A stretch of DNA of 64,000 nt from Eutreptiella sp. 'Long Island Sound 2002' (GCA_964036045.1 CAXIWF010000729.1:1-64000), one strand, 5' to 3'. Shown: positions 48,926-60,746, counted from the first letter of the stretch. Made by a program: numbers and translations. Notes: generated by a model not told the origin, from the letters alone.

Positions 48926-49550
48926 TGTAAAATCGGGGTAAAAATTGGGGATGTTTTTTGCCATACAAGGAGGGTGCTGGGTATACTTTGCACTGCACCA
49001 CGGCCTCCTACCACCTTCAGAATGCATACCACTTCACAAATGCCTTCCTCTCTATCATTACATCACATTCCAACCCATAGTTGCTCACCCGGGATGCTCC
49101 CCTTGCTGGTCTCTCCGCTATTTACCACAAACCATACATAAAAAAAAGGCATGTTTCTGGGTAGTTCTCCATAGGCATAGTCGGCAACCCAAGGGACCCC
49201 TTCAGGATGTATCCACGGCTTCTGTGCCCCAAGCCAATGGCGTTGGTGAGGTCTCTGGGATCAGGGCATGGACATCCGAACCCGGTTTGCCAAACCAAAA
49301 CATTGTCCAGCCGCCGCAGCTCCATTAAGGTCCACCGCTCACTAGTAAAATCGGGGTAAAAACTGGGGATGTTTTTCGCCATACAAGGAGGGTGGTGGGT
49401 ATACTTTGCACTGCACCACGGCCTCCTACCACCTTCAGAATGCATTCCACTTCACAAATGCCTTCGTTTCTATCATTACATCACATTCCAACCCATGGTT
49501 GCTCGACCGGGATGCTACCCTTGCTGGTCTCTCCGCTGTTTACCACAAAT
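48926..49550 (-). repeat. Inverted linker pair, no retroposed insert (copy 3)
   Basis: Counterpart of 16398-17022. The target TGCTCACCCGGGATGCT is single here, giving an empty-site reference for the copy 2 insertion. Confidence 0.82.
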
Positions 49551-49786
49551 CCCGCCCTTTCATGTCCCAACACCCCATTCAAAAACACCCACCCCTCCCC
49601 CATCCGCATCAACACGCCATACCTACACTTTCGTGCAACCCCCCAAATGTGCTCACATTCACATTTGCATCCCACCGCACCCATCCAATTCCACACAGGC
49701 CACCGTACCCCGCCCTTTCATGTCCCAACAACCCATTCAAAAAGAACCACACACCAGCATCCGCATCAACACGCCGTACCTACACT
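49551..49786. repeat. Short 158-bp minisatellite array
   Basis: Counterpart of 17023-17258. Confidence 0.9.
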
Positions 49787-50939
49787 TGTGGTAATCACCA
49801 GAGAGACCAGCAAGGGGAGCATCCCGGGTGAGCAACTATGGCTTGGAATCTGATGTAATGATCGAGGGGAGGGCAGCTGTGGAGTGCACCTCATTGCAAA
49901 GATGTTAGGAGGCCGTGGTGCAGTGCATGGTACAACCAGCACCCCCTCTGTGTAGCGAAAAACATAGCCGATTTTTACCCCAATTTTACTAGCGAGCGGT
50001 GGACCTTAATGGAGCCACCGCGGCTGGAAATGTTTTTGCCTGGCAAAGCCAGTTCAGATGTCCATGGCAGCATCGCCCTTTCATGTTCCAACGACCCATT
50101 CAAAAACACCCACCCCTCCCCCATCCGCATCAACACGCCATACCTACACTTTCCTACAACCCCCCCAATGTGCTTACATTCACATTTGCATCCCACCGCA
50201 TCCACCCAACCCGGCACAGGCCACGGTACCCCGCCATTTCATGTTCCAACACCCCATTCAAAAACACCCACCCCTCCCCCATCCGCCTCAACGCGGCATA
50301 CCTACACTTTCGTGCAACCCCCGAAATGTGCTCACATTCACATTTGCATCCCACCGCATCCACCCAACCCCACACAGGCCACCGTACCCCGCCCTTTCAT
50401 GTCCCAACACCCCATTCAAAAACACCCACCCCTCCTCCATCCGCATCAACACGCCATACCTACACTTTCGTGCGACCCCCCGTATGTGCTCACATTCACA
50501 TTTGCATCCCACTGCACCCACCCAACCCCACACAGGCCACCGTACCTCGCCCTTTCGTGTTCCAACACCCCATTCAAAAACATCCACCCCTCCCCCATCC
50601 GCATCAACACGCCATACCTGCACTTTCTTGCAACCCTCCCAATGTGCTCACATTCACATTTGCATCCCAGCGCATCCACCCAACCCGGCACAGGCCACGG
50701 TACCCCGCCATTTCATGTTCCAACACCCCATTCAAAAACACCCACCCCTCCCCCATCCGCCTCAACACGGCATACCTACACTTTCGTGCAACCCCCCAAA
50801 TGTGCTCACATTCACATTTACATCCCACCGCACCCATCCAATTCCACACAGGCCACCGTACCCCGCCCTTTCATGTCCCAACAACCCATTCAAAAAGAAC
50901 CACACACCAGCATCCGCATCAACACGCCGTACCTACACT
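49787..50939. repeat. Higher-order unit: linker plus 5.5-monomer array
   Basis: Linker 49787-50073; 1,153-bp size class. Confidence 0.93.
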
Positions 50940-52566
50940 TGTGGTAATCACCAGAGAGACCAGCAAGGGGAGCATCCCGGGTGAGCAACTATGGCTTGGA
51001 ATGTGATGTAATGATAGAGGGGAGGGCAGCTGTGGAGTGCACCTCATTGCAAAGATGTTAGGAGGCCGTGGTGCAGTGCATGGTACAACCAGCACCCCCT
51101 CTGTGTAGCGAAAAACATAGCCGATTTTTACCCCAATTTTACTAGCGAGCGGTGGACCTTAATGGAGCCACCGCGGCTGGAAATGTTTTTGCCTGGCAAA
51201 GCCAGTTCAGATGTCCATGGCAGCATCGCCCTTTCATGTTCCAACGACCCATTCAAAAACACCCACCCCTCCCCCATCCGCATCAACACGCCATACCTAC
51301 ACTTTCCTACAACCCCTCCAATGTGCTTACATTCACATTTGCATCCCACCGCATCCACCCAACCCGGCACAGGCCACGGTACCCCGCCATTTCATGTTCC
51401 AACACCCCATTCAAAAACACCCACCCCTCCCCCATCCGCCTCAACGCGGCATACCTACACTTTCGTGCAACCCCCCAAATGTGCTCACATTCACATTTGC
51501 ATCCCACCGCATCCACCCAACCCGGCACAGGCCACCGTACCCCGCCCTTTCATGTCCCAACACCCCATTAAAAAACACCCACCCCTCCTTCATCCGCATC
51601 AACACGCCATACCTACACTTTCGTGCGACCCCCCGTATGTGCTCGCATTCACATTTGCATCCCACTGCACCCACCCAACCCCACACAGGCCACCGTACCT
51701 CGCCCTTTCATGTCCCAACACCCCATTCAAAAACACCCACCCCTCCCCCATCCGCATCAACACGCCATACCTACACTTTCCTACAACCCCCCCAATGTGC
51801 TCACATTCACATTTGCATCCCACCGCATCCACCCAACCCGGCACAGGCCACGGTACCCCGCCATTTCATGTTCCAACACCCCATTCAAAAACACCCACCC
51901 CTCCCCCATCCGCCTCAACGCGGCATACCTACACTTTCGTGCAACCCCCGAAATGTGCTCACATTCACATTTGCATCCCACCGCATCCACCCAACCCCAC
52001 ACAGGCCACCGTACCCCGCCCTTTCATGTCCCAACACCCCATTCAAAAACACCCACCCCTCCTCCATCCGCATCAACACGCCATACCTACACTTTCGTGC
52101 GACCCCCCGTATGTGCTCACATTCACATTTGCATCCCACTGCACCCACCCAACCCCACACAGGCCACCGTACCTCGCCCTTTCGTGTTCCAACACCCCAT
52201 TCAAAAACACCCACCCCTCCCCCATCCGCATCAACACGCCATACCTGCACTTTCTTGCAACCCTCCCAATGTGCTCACATTCACATTTGCATCCCAGCGC
52301 ATCCACCCAACCCGGCACAGGCCACGGTACCCCGCCATTTCATGTTCCAACACCCCATTCAAAAACACCCACCCCTCCCCCATCCGCCTCAACACGGCAT
52401 ACCTACACTTTCGTGCAACCCCCCAAATGGGCTCACATTCACATTTACATCCCACCGCACCCATCCAATTCCACACAGGCCACCGTACCCCGCCCTTTCA
52501 TGTCCCAACAACCCATTCAAAAAGAACCACACACCAGCATCCGCATCAACACGCCGTACCTACACT
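50940..52566. repeat. Higher-order unit: linker plus 8.5-monomer array
   Basis: Linker 50940-51226; 1,627-bp size class. Confidence 0.93.
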
Positions 52567-53719
52567 TGTGGTAATCACCAGAGAGACCAGCAAGGGGAGC
52601 ATCCCGGGTGAGCAACTATGGCTTGGAATGTGATGTAATGATCGAGGGGAGGGCAGCTGTGGAGTGCACCTCATTGCAAAGATGTTAGGAGGCCGTGGTG
52701 CAGTGCATGGTACAACCAGCACCCCCTCTGTGTAGCGAAAAACATAGCCGATTTTTACCCCAATTTTACTAGCGAGCGGTGGACCTTAATGGAGCCACCG
52801 CGGCTGGAAATGTTTTTGCCTGGCAAAGCCAGTTCAGATGTCCATGGCAGCATCGCCCTTTCATGTTCCAACGACCCATTCAAAAACACCCACCCCTCCC
52901 CCATCCGCATCAACACGCCATACCTACACTTTCCTACAACCCCCCCAATGTGCTTACATTCACATTTGCATCCCACCGCATCCACCCAACCCGGCACAGG
53001 CCACGGTACCCCGCCATTTCATGTTCCAACACCCCATTCAAAAACACCCACCCCTCCCCCATCCGCCTCAACGCGGCATACCTACACTTTCGTGCAACCC
53101 CCGAAATGTGCTCACATTCACATTTGCATCCCACCGCATCCACCCAACCCCACACAGGCCACCGTACCCCGCCCTTTCATGTCCCAACACCCCATTCAAA
53201 AACACCCACCCCTCCTCCATCCGCATCAACACGCCATACCTACACTTTCGTGCGACCCCCCGTATGTGCTCACATTCACATTTGCATCCCACTGCACCCA
53301 CCCAACCCCACAAAGGCCACCGTACCTCGCCCTTTCGTGTTCCAACACCCCATTCAAAAACACCCACCCCTCCCCCATCCGCATCAACACGCCATACCTG
53401 CACTTTCTTGCAACCCTCCCAATGTGCTCACATTCACATTTGCATCCCAGCGCATCCACCCAACCCGGCACAGGCCACGGTACCCCGCCATTTCATGTTC
53501 CAACACCCCATTCAAAAACACCCACTCCTCCCCCATCCGCCTCAACACGGCATACCTACACTTTCGTGCAACCCCCCAAATGTGCTCACATTCACATTTA
53601 CATCCCACCGCACCCATCCAATTCCACACAGGCCACCGTACCCCGCCCTTTCATGTCCCAACAACCCATTCAAAAAGAACCACACACCAGCATCCGCATC
53701 AACACGCCGTACCTACACT
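52567..53719. repeat. Higher-order unit: linker plus 5.5-monomer array
   Basis: Linker 52567-52853; 1,153-bp size class. It shares the private variant CCCACAAAGGCC with the array at 39289, which supports sequence exchange between distant arrays. Confidence 0.93.
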
Positions 53720-55188
53720 TGTGGTAATCACCAGAGAGACCAGCAAGGGGAGCATCCCGGGTGAGCAACTATGGCTTGGAATGTGATGTAATGATAGAGG
53801 GGAGGGCAGCTGTGGAGTGCACCTCATTGCAAAGATGTTAGGAGGCCGTGGTGCAGTGCATGGTACAACCAGCACCCCCTCTGTGTAGCGAAAAACATAG
53901 CCGATTTTTACCCCAATTTTACTAGCGAGCGGTGGACCTTAATGGAGCCACCGCGGCTGGAAATGTTTTTGCCTGGCAAAGCCAGTTCAGATGTCCATGG
54001 CAGCATCGCCCTTTCATGTTCCAACGACCCATTCAAAAACACCCACCCCTCCCCCATCCGCATCAACACGCCATACCTACACTTTCCTACAACCCCTCCA
54101 ATGTGCTTACATTCACATTTGCATCCCACCGCATCCACCCAACCCGGCACAGGCCACGGTACCCCGCCATTTCATGTTCCAACACCCCATTCAAAAACAC
54201 CCACCCCTCCCCCATCCGCCTCAACGCGGCATACCTACACTTTCGTGCAACCCCCCAAATGTGCTCACATTCACATTTGCATCCCACCGCATCCACCCAA
54301 CCCGGCACAGGCCACCGTACCCCGCCCTTTCATGTCCCAACACCCCATTCAAAAACACCCACCCCTCCTTCATCCGCATCAACACGCCATACCTACACTT
54401 TCGTGCGACCCCCCGTATGTGCTCGCATTCACATTTGCATCCCACTGCACCCACCCAACCCCACACAGGCCACCGTACCTCGCCCTTTCATGTCCCAACA
54501 CCCCATTCAAAAACACCCACCCCTCCCCCATCCGCATCAACACGCCATACCTACACTTTCCTACAACCCCCCCAATGTGCTCACATTCACATTTGCATCC
54601 CACCGCATCCACCCAACCCGGCACAGGCCACGGTACCCCGCCATTTCATGTCCCAACACCCCATTCAAAAACACCCACCCCTCCCCCATCCGCCTCAACA
54701 CGGCATACCTACACTTTCGTGCAACCCCCCAAATGTGCTCACATTCACATTTGCATCCCACCGCATCCACCCAACCCCACACAGGCCACCGTACCCCGCC
54801 CTTTCATGTCCCAACACCCCATTCAAAAACACCCACCCCTCCCCCATCCGCATCAACACGCCATACCTGCACTTTCTTGCAACCCCCCCAATGTGCTCAC
54901 ATTCACATTTGCATCCCACCGCATCCACCCAACCCGGCACAGGCCACCGTACCCCGCCCTTTCATGTCCCAACACCCCATTCAAAAACACCCACCCCTCC
55001 CCCATCCGCATCAACACGCCATACCTACACTTTCGTGCAACCCCCCAAATGTGCTCACATTCACATTTGCATCCCACCGCACCCATCCAATTCCACACAG
55101 GCCACCGTACCCCGCCCTTTCATGTCCCAACAACCCATTCAAAAAGAACCACACACCAGCATCCGCATCAACACGCCGTACCTACACT
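53720..55188. repeat. Higher-order unit: linker plus 7.5-monomer array
   Basis: Linker 53720-54006; 1,469 bp, the basic unit plus exactly two monomers. Confidence 0.93.
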
Positions 55189-56341
55189 TGTGGTAATCAC
55201 CAGAGAGACCAGCAAGGGGAGCATCCCGGGTGAGCAACTATGGCTTGGAATGTGATGTAATGATCGAGGGGAGGGCAGCTGTGGAGTGCACCTCATTGCA
55301 AAGATGTTAGGAGGCCGTGGTGCAGTGCATGGTACAACCAGCACCCCCTCTGTGTAGCGAAAAACATAGCCGATTTTTACCCCAATTTTACTAGCGAGCG
55401 GTGGACCTTAATGGAGCCACCGCGGCTGGAAATGTTTTTGCCTGGCAAAGCCAGTTCAGATGTCCATGGCAGCATCGCCCTTTCATGTTCCAACGACCCA
55501 TTCAAAAACACCCACCCCTCCCCCATCCGCATCAACACGCCATACCTACACTTTCCTACAACCCCCCCAATGTGCTTACATTCACATTTGCATCCCACCG
55601 CATCCACCCAACCCGGCACAGGCCACGGTACCCCGCCATTTCATGTTCCAACACCCCATTCAAAAACACCCACCCCTCCCCCATCCGCCTCAACGCGGCA
55701 TACCTACACTTTCGTGCAACCCCCGAAATGTGCTCACATTCACATTTGCATCCCACCGCATCCACCCAACCCCACACAGGCCACCGTACCCCGCCCTTTC
55801 ATGTCCCAACACCCCATTCAAAAACACCCACCCCTCCTCCATCCGCATCAACACGCCATACCTACACTTTCGTGCGACCCCCCGTATGTGCTCACATTCA
55901 CATTTGCATCCCACTGCACCCACCCAACCCCACACAGGCCACCGTACCTCGCCCTTTCGTGTTCCAACACCCCATTCAAAAACACCCACCCCTCCCCCAT
56001 CCGCATCAACACGCCATACCTGCACTTTCTTGCAACCCTCCCAATGTGCTCACATTCACATTTGCATCCCAGCGCATCCACCCAACCCGGCACAGGCCAC
56101 GGTACCCCGCCATTTCATGTTCCAACACCCCATTCAAAAACACCCACCCCTCCCCCATCCGCCTCAACACGGCATACCTACACTTTCGTGCAACCCCCCA
56201 AATGGGCTCACATTCACATTTACATCCCACCGCACCCATCCAATTCCACACAGGCCACCGTACCCCGCCCTTTCATGTCCCAACAACCCATTCAAAAAGA
56301 ACCACACACCAGCATCCGCATCAACACGCCGTACCTACACT
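55189..56341. repeat. Higher-order unit: linker plus 5.5-monomer array
   Basis: Linker 55189-55475; 1,153-bp size class. Confidence 0.93.
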
Positions 56342-56942
56342 TGTGGTAATCACCAGAGAGACCAGCAAGGGGAGCATCCCGGGTGAGCAACTATGGCTTG
56401 GAATGTGATGTAATGATCGAGGGGAGGGCAGCTGTGGAGTGCACCTCATTGCAAAGATGTTAGGAGGCCGTGGTGCAGTGCATGGTACAACCAGCACCCC
56501 CTCTGTGTAGCGAAAAACATAGCCGATTTTTACCCCAATTTTACTAGCGAGCGGTGGACCTTAATGGAGCCACCGCGGCTGGAAATGTTTTTGCCTGGCA
56601 AAGCCAGTTCAGATGTCCATGGCAGCATCGCCCTTTCATGTTCCAACGACCCATTCAAAAACACCCACCCCTCCCCCATCCGCATCAACACGCCATACCT
56701 ACACTTTCCTACAACCCCCCCAATGTGCTTACATTCACATTTGCATCCCACCGCATCCACCCAACCCGGCACAGGCCACGGTACCCCGCCATTTCATGTT
56801 CCAACACCCCATTCAAAAACACCCACCCCTCCCCCATCCGCCTCAACGCGGCATACCTACACTTTCGTGCAACCCCCGAAATGTGCTCACATTCACATTT
56901 GCATCCCACCGCATCCACCCAACCCCACACAGGCCACCGTAC
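56342..56942. repeat. Higher-order unit cut by the retroelement
   Basis: Linker 56342-56628, then about two monomers ending at GGCCACCGTAC, where the T-rich 3' end of the retroelement begins. Confidence 0.92.
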
Positions 56943-56948
56943 TTTTTT

Positions 56949-56984
56949 GGAATTTTTTTTGGAATTTTTTTTGGAATTTTTTGG
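56949..56984 (-). repeat. 12-bp tandem tail at the retroelement 3' end
   Basis: Three GGAATTTTTTTT units on the plus strand; on the element's coding strand this is a repeated ATTCCAAAAAAAA tail. The second terminal repeat (60603 on) has only one unit, so tail length varies. It resembles short-repeat tails made during target-primed reverse transcription. Confidence 0.75.
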
Positions 56985-57540
56985 GATGAGCTTTGAGCTT
57001 GTCCTCGCCGGAAAATCCTGAGAAGGGGTCCTCAATCAGAAAATCAGCGGTGGTCACAGGCTACTTCACACACGGCTCACATGCAAGCGTCCACAAACAA
57101 AGCCAAAAAACGAGACCGGTTTCGGCCCAACACTAGGCCCTCATCAGTCTGAGCGTGAGATAACAAAGGATATTCAAAAAGACATTCTTTATCTCACATC
57201 ATTGCGTGTATCACACATGCAGACATCCGTCATTTTACTGGCGTGTTCCATCTGGTGTATTATACATCTGGTTCACTGACTTCACTGAAAATACATGTGC
57301 ATAGCGCAGGAATTGCATTCACAAATATTCAAAACACATGATATTTTGGCAGTGTGCGCGACCTGTTCAGGCGACGCGGCGGCGCTTACTCTGGCTGCAA
57401 TTGCCATTTTCAGCTGCTGCCCTGCAATTCAACAACAGGCTGGCATCCATAGACAAACTGTCTGCAGCTGGCTGGACATTCCCCAGATCATTCAGGGTTT
57501 TTACCAGCGCTCTGTGCCAGCGCTTCCTGAGATTTGGCTG
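56968..57540 (-). repeat. 573-bp terminal direct repeat (pLTR), 3' copy
   Basis: Identical, as far as I can read, to 60603-61175 (offset 3,635 bp). It contains the last 58 codons of the reverse transcriptase ORF (57367-57540), the 3' UTR, a 9-bp inverted repeat (GTGAGATAA / TTATCTCAC) and the hammerhead-like core. Confidence 0.93.
57112..57147 (-). ncRNA. Hammerhead-ribozyme-like core in the 3' pLTR
   Basis: On the minus strand, in order: CTGATGA, a GGCC/GGCC stem II with 8-nt loop, GAAA, the palindrome ACCGGT, then C as the candidate cleavage nucleotide. CTGATGA and GAAA are the invariant hammerhead core. A palindromic minimal stem III fits hammerheads that act as dimers, as known for PLE-encoded ones. 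Weak points: one extra G between CTGATGA and stem II, and only two or three clear stem I pairs. It is a strong motif match but activity is unproven. Confidence 0.5.
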
Positions 57541-59637
57541 TGGACGGTTGACTGCAAACAGTTTGGTCCCAGGAATTGATTGTTTGATCTGTTGGTTCAG
57601 TCTGTGAATTGGATCTCCATACTTCAGGGGAATACACGCCTCATATGGCACTCTCCACACATGGATGCGAAAAAATTCCAAAAAATTACCCACCCTCCTA
57701 CCCTTTGTTTTGGAATTTCGTGTCATGTATCTGTCCTTCTCAGACCAACTCACAGGCAAGGAACTGCAGAGCGTTTTGGGGTACCCTAGCCTGCGGCAGG
57801 CCCCATTCATCCTCTTTACGGCCGCCAGGAAATATCGTTCATGGGAGTTAGTACGAAGGAAACGTACCCCCTCCCCCCGTCTCCACCCGAGTTTTGTACC
57901 TCGGGGGGTATTGCTGGACCAGGGGATGTATGTGGCACTGTTTGTAGGCTTGAAATGGGTACAGTACCTCGGTTCATGCAGGTCCAGGACATGTAGGTCC
58001 AGGAAAATGATATCCGCTGACACACCCAGAGCCAAAACCTCAAAAGGCAGGTGTGGGGGGTACCAAGAGGAAAGCATTGCAGTGATCTGCGGCGTATGGG
58101 CGCGGTGGTGAATACACGCGCCATCGTCGATAAATCTCAGCAAAATGCATGGCAGTGCCTTCTGCCCCAGACGTTCAAAACAGCGCAGCGCTAGGTTAGC
58201 CCAGGCTGGGGCGCAATTCGTCCCCATGGAGAAGCCCTGGGCCTGCCTGTAAATTCCACTGCCTGGGGCCTTAAAAATATTATGCGTAAAAATTAGGTGC
58301 AGGAAAACCTCACCCAGGGAAACCTCGGGATCGTACTGCATATTGAAAAATGGGAATGAGGTATCAATGAATCGAAACCATCGTTCACCAATCGGCTCAG
58401 TGAGCCATCGCACATATGCACGCTCATGTAATGTGATCTCAAAATTATTCAGACATGTGTTCTTCCACTCATCGCGCCAATAGCGGAACGCTTTGCTCAA
58501 ATCACTGAACGTAAAATTTGTGTACAGGGCAGTGAAATCAAAGGAGGTCAGGACATACTGATCGTGGTCCCCATCCACCCAATGTTTGAAATTGTGTATG
58601 CGCTGTACAAAATCCAGTGTATCCGTGAGGGGAGTGTTCTTGGCGTCTTGCCAAGCATCGAAGCGCAAAAATATTTTCCCCAACGTGCTCAAAATGATTG
58701 ATGGGGGGGTAGTGAACCAGCTTGTGAGTGCTGTGATCGGTCTGGAAGGCCACGAATTTTCACGAATGGATTTTCTCTTGTGGGTCTTCACTTGCATGTA
58801 GAAAATTGGCATTTTCAAAGGCGGCGACCTTTCAAAGAAGTTTTGCAACAACTCGGTTAGTGGTTCGTCCACGTTGTGGGATTCCAGCAGGGTGATGGCC
58901 GTTATGGCGATGTCCCGTCTCCACACCTTAGCCTGGTCAGTCCACATCAATTCTTGATCGGTTGTGAAGTCCCCAAGCTTGCGGTATACCGGGTCTCCAT
59001 TTTTGTGGACCACACCCATGTTGTTGTTTTGTTCCATGAGGTATGTCTTGAGAGACATCACAACTTGATCCCCGTCTTTGTCAGCAGCCACAATTACGTG
59101 TGTGTTTAGGAACTCATGCACGCATCCACCATGCCAAATCACACCACGAGAGGGGGGACGTTGCTCAGCAAAATCGCTGAGCGTGAACTTGAAAGTATCA
59201 TGGCACTTGTTGACGAAATTTTCGATCACGAACGACTCCGCTCCCAATTTTTGTAGCACACACGGAGGTGGGTCTCGACCGCTCTTCCGAAACAACGAAG
59301 GATGTGGGAATGACCGGTAGATGTCCACCTTTTTTGGTTCCTTTGTAAAAGCCAGCGACCATAGAAGCACACGGCGCATCTCCATAGCCTCGGATGGGAG
59401 CGCCTTCAATGAACGCTTTATAGATGGACCAGGGAATGAATGGGGCACAAATTTTCCTCCGAGCGATAGCAGCATGCGAAGGTATGGCGAAATTGGTTGA
59501 GACAAAACGTCTCCTTGCAAGACGGTAGGCACGAAAGGCTTGAGGTGTAGTTCAATGTTGTGAAGGGCTTTGAAATCCATGTCACTTTCAGCAATTTCTT
59601 TGGGGCAACGCGTCTTGTCCCACTCACGTTTTCTCAT
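57367..59637 (-). CDS. Penelope-type reverse transcriptase (ORF2, 756 aa)
   Basis: Copies element RNA into DNA during retrotransposition. The N-terminal block VIVAADKDGDQVVMSLKTYL (residues 181-200) matches the ADKG-VV-Y region that precedes PLE reverse transcriptases. Then FYMQVKTHK with PSRPI (279-301), motif A TSFDFTALYT (Asp367), motif B QGFSMGTNCAPAWAN (467-481), motif C RFIDD (501-505, catalytic Asp504/505), IIFLDL (543-548), and the PLE-type HFKPTNSATYIPWSSNTPRG (561-580). All three catalytic aspartates are present and the frame is open, so it looks intact. After about residue 620 the protein is basic with no GIY-YIG motif, so it is probably endonuclease-deficient, like the Athena/Coprina group. 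The start ATG overlaps the ORF1 stop (ATGA, 59634-59637), suggesting reinitiation. The last 58 residues lie in the pLTR. Confidence 0.9.
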   Translation of the reverse strand: MRKREWDKTRCPKEIAESDMDFKALHNIELHLKPFVPTVLQGDVLSQPISPYLRMLLSLGGKFVPHSFPGPSIKRSLKALPSEAMEMRRVLLWSLAFTKEPKKVDIYRSFPHPSLFRKSGRDPPPCVLQKLGAESFVIENFVNKCHDTFKFTLSDFAEQRPPSRGVIWHGGCVHEFLNTHVIVAADKDGDQVVMSLKTYLMEQNNNMGVVHKNGDPVYRKLGDFTTDQELMWTDQAKVWRRDIAITAITLLESHNVDEPLTELLQNFFERSPPLKMPIFYMQVKTHKRKSIRENSWPSRPITALTSWFTTPPSIILSTLGKIFLRFDAWQDAKNTPLTDTLDFVQRIHNFKHWVDGDHDQYVLTSFDFTALYTNFTFSDLSKAFRYWRDEWKNTCLNNFEITLHERAYVRWLTEPIGERWFRFIDTSFPFFNMQYDPEVSLGEVFLHLIFTHNIFKAPGSGIYRQAQGFSMGTNCAPAWANLALRCFERLGQKALPCILLRFIDDGACIHHRAHTPQITAMLSSWYPPHLPFEVLALGVSADIIFLDLHVLDLHEPRYCTHFKPTNSATYIPWSSNTPRGTKLGWRRGEGVRFLRTNSHERYFLAAVKRMNGACRRLGYPKTLCSSLPVSWSEKDRYMTRNSKTKGRRVGNFLEFFRIHVWRVPYEACIPLKYGDPIHRLNQQIKQSIPGTKLFAVNRPQPNLRKRWHRALVKTLNDLGNVQPAADSLSMDASLLLNCRAAAENGNCSQSKRRRVA

Positions 59638-60692
59638 CTTTTGCTTCTTTGACCGCGTTTCTTTGGTGTGGGTGTTCGGAAGCGGAGTTTCTTTGACTTT
59701 GGCGATTTTGCTTGCTTCTTTCCGCGGGTTTTGCGCCCGCCGTAACTCTTGGGACTTCTTCCTCGCCTTCCATTTTGTGAGCTTCCGGTGCTGCTTCGTG
59801 TCGTTGAGGTACTTGAGCTCCTTTTCGTTGAGGTACTGCTTGAGGCGGAGTCTTCTCGCCTTTTCCCTCTTTTCGAACTCGAGCGTACCCCGTTTTTTGA
59901 TTTTGTAGCGAGCTCCGGTCGGTTGGTCACCATTTTTTGTAGTGCACGGCGAAGGGCAAGTATTTGGTCATCCATTTCGAGTTCACTTTGAAAGCCTTCA
60001 CGCATAATTTCCTCAAAGACGGTTTTTTGTTCCACTTGCATAAGACGGTCCGCTTCTTTCTTTTTGATGCTCTCTTCCCACTTGGTGTATTGTTTTTCAC
60101 CATTATCATTGATCGATCGTAAGCTTACGACAATTTGTGTGAGTGCTTTATCACGTTCTTCAACGAGATCACGGCGTGCCGTGTTGGTGTCCATTCCCCA
60201 TTGCGCACATTCATCAACCATGGTAATAAAATGTGCATGCACCTTGCCACGTGCCGTGCTTGCCAAATCCCGCACACGAGCATCATCATTGGCTTTTTGT
60301 TTTTTGAGGAGTTCAATTTTGGTGTTGTAGAACTCTTCGTGCACCTTCTTTTGAGACTCTTCGGCAATGACTTTCATCACTTTGTTGGTACCATCGTAAA
60401 ATTGGTCCTTTTTGGCCTTGAATGTGTTGTTCCGGTAGTAAAGCATCTTTCGGATTGCAAGGTCACGATTCTTGGCTTTTTCGGCGGCCATGAGGTAGGT
60501 AACAACGTCCGAACGGATCGCATGTGGCACGGCTTGGAGTTGCCACTTTGGTTTGTGGTTTTGACGCTTGAAAGACATATCGGCGCTCGGTAACACACGA
60601 CGTTTTTGGAATTTTTTGGGATGAGCTTTGAGCTTGTCCTCGCCGGAAAATCCTGAGAAGGGGTCCTCAATCAGAAAATCAGCGGTGGTCAC
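59634..60692 (-). CDS. Retroelement ORF1: coiled-coil, basic-tail protein
   Basis: 352 residues from the first ATG. Residues 70-260 are charged and helical (for example ESQKKVHEEFYNTKIELLKKQK), with probable coiled coils. From about 265 to the end it is a Ser-rich, Arg/Lys-rich tail (RGKRREDSASSS... KKRGQRSKR) suited to nucleic-acid binding. No CCHC zinc knuckle or RRM is visible. It is probably the structural RNA-binding protein of the element. The first 30 codons lie in the upstream partial copy. The ATG at 60578 (codon 39, MSFKRQN) lies inside the element proper, about 25 nt from its 5' end, and I think it is the likelier native start (314 aa). The stop overlaps the ORF2 start by 4 nt. Confidence 0.8.
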   Translation of the reverse strand: MTTADFLIEDPFSGFSGEDKLKAHPKKFQKRRVLPSADMSFKRQNHKPKWQLQAVPHAIRSDVVTYLMAAEKAKNRDLAIRKMLYYRNNTFKAKKDQFYDGTNKVMKVIAEESQKKVHEEFYNTKIELLKKQKANDDARVRDLASTARGKVHAHFITMVDECAQWGMDTNTARRDLVEERDKALTQIVVSLRSINDNGEKQYTKWEESIKKKEADRLMQVEQKTVFEEIMREGFQSELEMDDQILALRRALQKMVTNRPELATKSKNGVRSSSKRGKRREDSASSSTSTKRSSSTSTTRSSTGSSQNGRRGRSPKSYGGRKTRGKKQAKSPKSKKLRFRTPTPKKRGQRSKR

Positions 60693-60746
60693 AGGCTACT
60701 TCACACACGGCTCACATGCAAGCGTCCACAAACAAAGCCAAAAAAC

